Origin: Apostichopus japonicus
Lineage: Eukaryota; Echinodermata; Holothuroidea; Aspidochirotida; Stichopodidae
DNA length: 64,000 bases
Assembly: GCF_037975245.1 (NCBI RefSeq)
Contig: NC_092570.1
Span: forward strand, 2,559,501-2,623,500
Direction of reading: 5' to 3'
How positions within the stretch are numbered: the stretch's first letter is position 1; the number at the start of each line of letters is the position of its first letter. Shown piece by piece: positions 40,352 to 48,506 of the stretch. Position numbers and translations under genes: made by a program. The notes under the pieces were generated by a model. That model was given only the letters and a program-made list of their open reading frames with translations. It did not search any database and was not told where the DNA came from.

Positions 40352-40899
40352 GCTTATCCGTATCCGCGAATGATATCTTGATACATCACTTTGACGAAAC
40401 ACGGACATGATTACAGTTTTACAGTTTCAATGTAACTGGGTAACTAAGGGTGACTGGGTAAGCGAGAGTGGATCAAGTTGTTAAGAATTTTGCGCCCGTA
40501 TTGGGTGACTTTCCTTAAAAAGGATAGTATCCATTCCAAAACGTTAAGGTTATTGCAAAGTGTGTTGGAGAATATTTTTCTTCTGTAATAGTTTGAAAAA
40601 ATGCTATATTTTGACAACATTTTGGCAATACATTGTATCGCGCACTCGAAGGACATCATTTTGGGTCGTGTTTTGACGAGTCCATTTGACCTCTATTCTG
40701 TTATCTTTATTCATTTCTGCAGGCTGCAGTTTTCTCCGACTGTAATATATCTTATATGCACAAGCCACCGATTAAAGATGTAACGCAAACATGTGTGGTA
40801 TCCAGCAATACATTCTTTTCTTGTATACGAACATATATATAATATAGGCCTACTGATGAACTCGGGAGGCTAAATCCCCGTATATAGGCTACCCGTTCC

Positions 40900-41315
40900 T
40901 ACGGAGAGCCAAACGTTCCATAAATGTCGAAAAAGAAAGTGAAGTGTCCAAGTTAATATATATATGTCCAAATCGATATCAACATGTTACAATTCGATAT
41001 CAGCATGTTACAATTCCATATGAACATGTCGAAACAAAATACAATATGCCATTGCGTCTATCAACATGTCAAATTCAACATCAGCATGTCGAAAACTTGT
41101 AACAGCATGCCATTACTACATTGGTCATGTCAACATGCTATATTTACGTCGTGCTATAATTTTGGCACTTCGGCGCGCGCCAACGTTTCATATATGTCGA
41201 GATTTATTTCAGTATGTCCAAAACTTGTGTCAGCATGGTGAGCGAAGAGTAGTGAAGTATTGCCATGACAACGTTGCACATGGTTCGTGTCGTTCACACG
41301 GTACTATGGTTGAAT
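40900..41315 (+). repeat. Left long inverted repeat (416 bp)
   Basis: Contains spaced CATGTC/CATGTT/CATGCC subrepeats and two copies of a 21-bp unit TTACAATTCGATATCAGCATG-like (40985-41030). A GC-rich GGCGCGCGCC palindrome lies near 41172. Confidence 0.9.
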
Positions 41316-41760
41316 ATACTGTAGCGGAAAGCTACGACTTTTCCTTAGTGAGATACGTTTCGTTCCCTCAGGGGTTACATCTGTTGCGCTCCGCGGAGGT
41401 AACGAGAGATGTTTATCCGAAACAGGAACAGGAACTGATTACGTAATTTTGCTATATCGATGTATTCCCGTGACTGGCATAGGCAGGCACGGCGGTAGGT
41501 GTGTGAGTCGATCCCATTGGTCGCAACCCATCGTAGTTATATACAGGTAGTCCATGATTGGTCTAAGCCTTTTTTTACAGTTTATGTACGGACGTGTGTA
41601 TACGGGGGTTATTTCCGGGGTATTTTAATGAAGGGTTCTTTCGTAAATGAGTGAGTCAGAGAGTCGGAGAGTCGGTCGAGTGCAAGACGAGGAACTTTCC
41701 TTCCTCGTGGTAAAGCCTTTGATATTTGCCTAAGTCCAAACAAATGTGTTTAGGCATTTT

Positions 41761-41920
41761 AGAGTGCCCGACACCTGCGCTGCCCGAGTCCAGCGGAATG
41801 CCCGAAGCCTGTGCTGCCCGACACCGGTGGATTGCCGATGTTTAGACTGCCCGACCCTTGCGCAGCCCCAGTTTTATGCCTGCGTATCCTTGGGTTGTGC
41901 CCGACCCCAGTACGTTATAT
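41761..41920 (+). repeat. TGCCCGA-rich short repeat
   Basis: About seven irregularly spaced copies of TGCCCGA inside the core of the foldback element. No coding function recognised. Confidence 0.4.
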
Positions 41921-42057
41921 TGGGCAAATGTTAATATTGTGTATTATACGCTGTAGATGTAGAACGAGATGAGAAATTATACTTTTATTAAACATACCAC
42001 TCTGGTGTCTGCCTCCTGATTTAGAGTTAATCTGTACCCGTCCCCCATCTACCTCCC

Positions 42058-42357
42058 CTACCCTCCTCCAGTTGGTTTCGAGACAGGTTTTACACTACCA
42101 GACGTTGCAAGGTCTTCATGTTTAAAATTTGCTTTGTCTGAAATTCCAGTCTTGAAAAGCATGAAAATATTATCATTAACTAAGATTAATCCACCTCTAT
42201 TTTGTTTTTCCACCCAGGCTTTACTGTAATCTAAAAAACTGTGACCTTCACCTGCAACAGACATACAGTTTAAGTACTGTAAAAATATTAAAGCATTCTG
42301 AGTACTCTTAACTTTCATGTAACGTTTTTTAAGGGCAAATGGCACATAACCTGCTAA
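42058..42357 (-). pseudogene. Transposase-like fragment inside the foldback element
   Basis: The minus-strand frame reads LAGYVPFALKKRY, then CMSVAGEGHSFLDYSKAWVE and KQNRGGLILVNDNIFMLF. AGYV followed by a NRGGL-xxx-xxFxLF stretch is typical of C-terminal parts of hAT- or P-like DDE transposases. A TAA directly before LAGYV interrupts the frame (upstream reads VEKHEEQILR), and a frame change is seen further upstream. I read it as a decayed remnant. Superfamily uncertain. Confidence 0.5.
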
Positions 42358-43035
42358 TTATCTTAGAATTTGTTCCTCATGTTTTTCAACATTTGTATCT
42401 TCCAAATTTATGTCGTCTGGAACATCCAGCCTCTCAAACTCTTCAATCATCAGCTTCAAATTCAACTATATCCTGTAGCATGAACATTTCTAATGTCCTC
42501 GGCGGATGCAAAGTTTTTTGGCAGCCATGTTTCGTGTTAAATTAATTTTGTTAATTTTATAACACTAGGTGCCCAATGCAATAACAAACAGCAATAACGT
42601 TATTTGCCTAACGAACGAAGAAAAGTTTTATCGGAAAATACTTGACTAAAAGTACCTATTTCGCCATTACTTGTTCATATATTGCGATGAAATATATGCT
42701 GAGATAAACAATTAATTATTAAATACTAATCTTCGCATGATTCGGTGAGAAATGAAAGATATATTCCGATCGAAATTCTTACAGGTATGCGTAACGTAAC
42801 ATATATGAGTACTGCGTATACTATTTCAATTACATATACGTTAGGATCGGAGTGTCTGTTGTTATGTTGTGAGGGACGCTATATACGAAATGACCTTTGT
42901 ACCAGGATTACGTAATAGCTGATGATGGCTTTACCCGTGTTTGTGCCCTGAGGCATGTTTACTTATGGCGATCAAATTTTGTCGGTTACAATGATACTTC
43001 AAAGTGGGTTTTCTCCTTCTGTTTATAGCTCCATG

Positions 43036-43472
43036 ATTCAACCATAGTACCGTGTGAACGACACGAACCATGTGCAACGTTGTCATGGCAATACTTCACT
43101 ACTCTTCGCTCACCATGCTGACACAAGTTTTGGACATACTGAAATAAATCTCGACATATACGAAACGTTGGCGCGCGCCGAAGTGCCAAAATTATAGCAC
43201 GACGTAAATATAGCATGTTGACATGACCAATGTAGTAATGGCATGCTGTTACAAGTTTTCGACATGCTGATGTTGAATTTGACATGTTGATAGACGCAAT
43301 GGCATATTGTATTTTGTTTCGACATGTTCATATGGAATTGTAACATGCTGATATCGAATTGTAACATGCTGATATCGAATTGTAACATGTTGATATCGAT
43401 TTGGACATATATATATCAACTTGGACACTTCACTTTCTTTTTCGACATTTATGGAACGTTTGGCTCTCCGTA
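43036..43472 (-). repeat. Right long inverted repeat (437 bp)
   Basis: Reverse complement of 40900-41315, with three rather than two copies of the 21-bp unit and otherwise only a few substitutions visible by eye. Confidence 0.9.
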
Positions 43473-44828
43473 CGTTCCCTTTTCTTATGCAAATATAGCA
43501 TCTTCAAGGAATTTACCGCCACTGCAGAAAACTCAACATCTGTGGAATACGTATGGGTACAAAGAACTTGTTGATTATTGGTTTTTCGAGTGCATGTAAA
43601 TATCACAGACGTGATCTTTGGTCTCCGGTTAGTATAACAAATAATAAATCTAAATAAAAAAAAAAAAAAACTAAAAATGTGTACGAACTAACCTTAATAC
43701 ATGTCAGACGATATCTCTCAAGGTGTGAGTGGAATTGATTTCACCCAAACGCAGTTCTATATGTAGAGTCAAACAAGTTTTTCTATTTTTTTTGTAAGAA
43801 ACGCGAGGCATTTTACAACCAAAAATAAAATTTTTGTATGTTGAGCTGGTTATTTTCGATCAATGTGTGACTCTACTATAGGCCTTCATCGTGGTTTTTT
43901 CCAACGTTGTCATTCATATACGGTAAGTGTTATTACATGTAGATATAACAAACTTTTATATGGTAGGCCTATGTATAGGTCATAGGTAATGATTTAAAGG
44001 TCTCTTTGGGAGAATTTACCCTTGTACGACCCTCCACCCCCCTTAGCTGTTCTATCTCCTCTGTTGTCTGTCATGTGGTGTGCGTGTGTGTGTGTGTTTG
44101 TAGGGGGGGGGGGTTATTGTCAGAGGGAATGAGAGCTACGTTAAAAGATCAGGGGTTTTGCAGGTCCAAAATTTTAGCACACTAAAAAGTTGCGAGAACT
44201 TAGTTCTCAACGTATTTTCCAGGAGGTTCAAGTTGATCCTCCAAATTATTCAGAGCTATTGAAGATTATTAACTTCATAGATGATTAAATACGGCTCAGA
44301 GTGCATGGATAACTACCTTGGGGTGACAGTTGACAGTATGACTGTATTAACAATTATCTGGCATTCTATAACATATTGGGGATCACACTCTTGACCTTCT
44401 CAACTGAGCAAGGTCGTAAAATGAAGATTACTGACGAATTCGCATAATATGCTCCGCAGTATAGTGGCGTAGCTAGCTGGACTTCTTTTTAGTGGGCGTA
44501 ATGCTCTTCTAAGGAGGTGCATGAGGAGTGAGGGCGGGGAGGGGTGGGGAGGGGTGAGGTGGCATGCAGAACTTATTTTCTAACAATAGGAACATAATGC
44601 TGACATTTTATTTCAGGAGGGAGAGGGGACAAATGTAAATCTATTTTATGGGTAGGGGTACATATTTGGGGATATCCCGCGGCTATATGCGTGTATATGG
44701 AAACCAAAAAGTCCCACATATCGCCTAAATCACAACCGAGAGTTTTAACCTTAAAGAGAACAACATACAGGCTAAAAAACTAAACTGAATAGAGAACACA
44801 ACACTGAGTGTTCTGAAATTATCAATTA
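43473..44828. other. Intergenic between transposons, nothing recognised
   Basis: A poly-A run at 43656-43670, TAGGCCTA at 43964-43971, GT repeat with poly-G at 44080-44113 and G-rich sequence 44530-44560. Confidence 0.4.
44462..44480 (+). repeat. GGCGTAGC-type repeat end, degenerate
   Basis: AGTGGCGTAGCTAGCTGG resembles the terminus of the repeats at 36418 and 45221; the rest of the copy is not recognisable. Confidence 0.3.
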
Positions 44829-44836
44829 AGGGGCAC

Positions 44837-45484
44837 CAAGGGCGGCGGAAGCACTTTTAATCGGGGGGGGGGGCACCGACATCAAAGGGCACTTTGCAGA
44901 AATTCGATTGGACTGATGCAGCCTTATATTTAGTACCCATTATAACTCTTATTGTATTATCTTATTTGCGTATACACATCACTCCATCAACGCCCCCCCC
45001 CCCCCCTCAAGGAAAATATGCATACTAGCACTGCAATATCCAAAGTGCAAATTGGGAAACAAGGAACAAGTTTTCTTTTGCGAAAAAATGAGGTGAAATC
45101 ATGCTAGTTGCTAATGTAGGAATCTTCCGAATTAGAGTTTATTTCTTGTTAATATCTTTACAATTTTTTCCATTCGAAATAGCTTTAAGTTTGACCCACA
45201 GAAATTCATTAAAAGTCAGGGGCGTAGCCAGGATTTGCAAAGTTGTATGCACGAATATGTGAGCGGAGCGCCACCATCAGTTGGCGCGGAGCGTACAAGA
45301 AAATTTTTGGTTTTACAAACCCCTCAGATGGCCGGAAACGGCCCTTCCCGAGTGTTCATTCTAATTCCCTGGCCTCTTGCTAACTTGAGACACCTCAATT
45401 TTTATGTAGAAAAAGGGCACATTTTTAACCTGAGGAAAAGTGGGGGGCACGTGCCCCCTGTGCCCCCCGGTTCCGCCGCCCTTG
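44837..45484. mobile_element. 648-bp hAT-like non-autonomous transposon
   Basis: Termini CAAGGGCGGCGGAA and its exact inverse, flanked by a perfect 8-bp direct repeat AGGGGCAC (44829-44836 and 45485-45492). Eight-base duplications and CA-starting short TIRs are hAT hallmarks. No transposase; poly-G and poly-C tracts lie inside. A GGCGTAGCCAGG-type repeat (from 45221) forms its right part. Confidence 0.85.
45221..45320 (+). repeat. GGCGTAGCCAGG-type dispersed repeat, second copy
   Basis: Begins AGGGGCGTAGCCAGGATTTG and continues with GAGCGGAGCGCCACCAT and GCGTACAAGAAAATTTTT, collinear with the repeat that is split at 36418-36473 and 40131-40351. It serves as an uninterrupted reference for that insertion site. 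Confidence 0.65.
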
Positions 45485-45492
45485 AGGGGCAC

Positions 45493-46800
45493 AACTATAC
45501 CTGGCAATCTCCTTTGTCTCCTCCGGCTATACATTCACCACACTGCAGAGATAAAATTACACAGACATGTCATGAGCTTGAATCTGACCCCTTCCCCCAC
45601 CGAAAAATGTACAGGCGCGGAAGGGGGGGGGGGGGAGCTAACATTTGGTTTGCTGTAACCTATAAAAGAATTAACAAGTTAATCGGTTTACAGTAAAATT
45701 ATTAACCGTTTACCTGTCAGTTTGATGGGTTTACCCAGTTTGTTTGAAACGAAAAGGACAGGTTTTGATTATTGACTTTGATAGGTCCCACCCACGCCCC
45801 TCTCCGCACTGAAGTCAATGTTGTAAGAATATATGATAAACGAAAAATGATTCAGCAACCAAAATAAGTGACAGGGCACGTTCCGATGTATTTGTTTCTG
45901 TTTTCACCAAACACATACGAAAACGATGCAGCCTATCCTAACCGCGAGTTACACTATACTCTCGATGAACTTAGGCTTGTATGTATAAGTTCATACTCAG
46001 TAGAATCGTCAAAGTTAAACGAATTCTCTGATAATAAATAAACGCTTCATTTGTGGTAAAATGTCAAAGTTATTACCGAAACCGACCTTTCTCAAGTTAC
46101 GGAAATATCGCCATGCAGATTGCACGTAGAGTGACTGTCCCACTAAATAACAAAAGTACACTGCCATATAAACAACACAAGGCTCCATGATGAGGATCGT
46201 CTTACCAGGCACCCCACCCGACCGCCTGTAAAGTGTCATTTAGTGGAAAATATACATCGTTACCTCCCAGTACGTGTTTGTTTACGGAAGTTGTAGAAAC
46301 AGAAAAGAAAGCTCGCTACATGGCTACAGTCACACGAGATATAACTATGGAAGCCTTCCTCGTTAGACAGACACGCTTGTATCAACGTACACGCACGGAC
46401 TGTCGTTGCACAGGCGTTGCATATTGAGAACTGGATCTATTACACCAGGCTGTTCATGTGTAAGGCGACGTATGAATGACTTTTTTTGGTGAGAGTAAGG
46501 GCAGACATGCTTGGACCGAGGGAAATTCGATTTAATTAGTGCTTAAAGCAGAACTTTAACAAAGTTGCTTTCTTTCAGTCTTCATTTGGGATTACAGCTG
46601 GCAATGGGGAGCTTCTAGTGCTAGAGTTTCAGTCATGCATGTGTGTTAATATCGTATGCCTATGTACCACGAGCCGTGTACCAGACACTCAAAGATAAGG
46701 ATTCTTGTAAAGGTACTCATAAGGACTGACAAAGAATGGGTAAGTTGACTTCGTGACAAGTCTTATAACGAACCGCTGGATCAATGGTAGGTTTTGCGTA
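45493..46800. other. Intergenic, nothing recognised
   Basis: Poly-G at 45624-45635. Frames at 46015-46239 (minus) and 46233-46427 (plus) overlap head to head at 46233 and have no recognisable motif; an upstream exon of the BOK-like gene here cannot be excluded. Confidence 0.35.
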
Positions 46801-46809
46801 CACTTGTAT

Positions 46810-47052
46810 GTATGTATGTATGTATATGTGATCTTCCCGCATGCAGGAACTCGCGAAAGAAGCCATGGAGGCTTATAGACTCGCAAGCTGACCGAAGCCA
46901 ATCTCTCGGCACACATCCATTTAACGTCCATGTCGGGAAGTTGTTATTGAACAACACCCTTGCCAGACGACACACATTGCTGTCGGCGGGAATCGAACCG
47001 GGGATCTCATGACTGGGAGACGCCGGCGTTAACCACTAGGCTATACACTCCG
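46810..47052 (-). mobile_element. tRNA-headed SINE
   Basis: Minus strand begins CGGAGTGTATAGCC with a pol III A box TAGCCTAGTGG (47033-47043) and a B box GGTTCGATTCC (46989-46999) at normal tRNA spacing. An unrelated body follows, and a (TACA)n-like tail ends at 46810. A near-perfect 9-bp direct repeat CACTTG(T/C)AT flanks it (46801-46809, 47053-47061). The tRNA part lacks a proper acceptor stem, so it is a SINE promoter rather than a working tRNA gene. Confidence 0.8.
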
Positions 47053-47768
47053 CACTTGCATTCCAGTTAATTGTCCCACATGCTTGCTTAAGTACATTTA
47101 GTGGGAGTACAAATTCTTTCTTGAGGCTGAGCGTTTTATAACTTTCCCAACCCCTTGTAATTATGATATCGTTTCCCTCTTTAGTTGGATAGCAACGTTG
47201 TTACCGCAAGAGGGAGAAGGCTGATAGGAGGTTATTCAACTAGTAAATTGGGGTTGGGGGTAGGCTGCTTTTTTAATTTGATATAGGCCTAGGGTTTATA
47301 TGGTAAGTACTTGATTCCGCCGCCTATTCTACAAAGGCTATAGGCTTGGCCCTATGGTATCGAGTTTTGGCGCAGGCTGCATGCACACATTCTTTTGACT
47401 TACAATGATGTAGCCATTATAATAAATTGCCGTAACACTCAGGGGTAGATTCTGTTATGTCCCACCGGTGTAGGCCCACTTGTACAATGCACGGACTGCC
47501 ATGCTTTAAACCCGTGCATATAGCCTGTACCTTATACTGTGACAACGTACACAGCCAGCCGGGGGGGGGGGGCAGTTATGAACATCAATGGACACTCAGC
47601 ACGTACGGACTTTGATTTGAGGGGCACTACCAAAACATTACCTCAAAACCTCTACACACAAAGAGACGAAGGAATTCTAGCAAAGTTGAACGTATACGTG
47701 TAATCAAGCCTCTGGATATATCTTTAATTTATTGTTAACACAAACTATATTCGATTTTCTCTTTTCAG

Positions 47769-47911
47769 GTTTTCATTACAATAACAGAAAGGTTCTGAGT
47801 TGTACGGATAATATTGATAACGGTTGGAGAATACTTTCATCTGGAGGAACAATTCCAACAAAGGTCTAAAAGAAAGTCTTCACTTCACTTTGGGATTTTT
47901 TCCTCCAAAAG
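47769..47911 (+). other. Probable 5' UTR part of the BOK-like gene
   Basis: Sequence between a strong acceptor (polypyrimidine tract followed by CAG, ending 47768) and the ATG pair at 47912. The first upstream exon and promoter are not identified. The boundary is inferred from the splice consensus only. Confidence 0.4.
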
Positions 47912-48506
47912 ATGATGAAACAAGATCGTCGTAAACCTTCATGGAGTTTTGCTGATCGTGTTCGTTACAATATACAACATCATTTAGAGGACGCAGCGCC
48001 TCGTGTGCATCGTTACGTCAACTCTACATCATTCTTTGTTAGAAGAATGTCGGATTCATTGCAAAAGATTCCCGAAAATGGTCGACCAAAGTCGACCGAA
48101 CAACAGGTTGTCCTTCAAAGCAAACTTATTTTACGAGACTATTTACAATGGGAAGTGAAACGGCAGAAAGCCGCGAGTCCTCATCCATTGGTAACCGTTT
48201 CCCACATAGCGCCATCTTCACCGTATCGCGACGACAGTGCAGGCGACCCCTTGGCAACGACGGCGACGACGACAAGCAGTCCTCATAAATTGGAAGAGAA
48301 AGATGACGTCATAGGCAACCTTTTAAAATTGACTATATCGGACTGTAGTGACGTATCACAGCAGGTTATCGCGATGGGCAGAGAACTGGAATTACGGTAT
48401 CCGAACATCTTTAAAGGAGTAGCAAATAATTTGAGACTCAACTTGAGCTCCCCCAATCAACTTATTACTGCATATCAAACGGTATCACAGGAGTTGTTCC
48501 GGTTTG
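47912..48506 (+). CDS. BOK: BOK-like gene, coding exon 1
   Basis: Encodes residues 1-198 plus the first base of Gly199. The start codon is the first of two adjacent ATGs (MM); the second is equally possible. The exon ends at TTTG|GTAAGT, a near-consensus donor, in phase 1. Reading on past the donor gives non-homologous sequence up to a stop near 48742. A good acceptor (TTCTCTTTTCAG) lies at 47757-47768, so the exon probably begins at 47769 with about 143 bases of 5' UTR and at least one upstream non-coding exon that I cannot locate. Confidence 0.85.

Larger units (their letters stand above)
40900..43472. mobile_element. 2.57-kb foldback-like DNA element with long inverted repeats
   Basis: Two near-identical inverted repeats, 40900-41315 and 43036-43472, enclose 1.7 kb. 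The outer ends read TACGGAGAGCC and GGCTCTCCGTA. Either TA is the target duplication, or the hexamer CGTTCC outside each end (40894-40899, 43473-43478) is. The core holds a decayed minus-strand transposase-like fragment. The 416- and 437-bp arms differ by exactly one 21-bp internal repeat unit. Confidence 0.85.

Noticed and set aside
40966-41446. Coding frames of 85 and 126 codons, and their twins at 42986-43388 minus
   Set aside because: The same peptides appear twice because they fall in the inverted arms of the transposon; no domain and repetitive codons.
45235-45696. 153-codon plus-strand frame
   Set aside because: It lies across the end of a hAT-like element and a poly-G run; proline/glycine-rich translation of repeats, no domain.
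46984-47052. A functional tRNA gene
   Set aside because: A and B boxes are good, but the acceptor stem does not pair, and the sequence continues into a SINE body with a repeat tail and flanking direct repeats.
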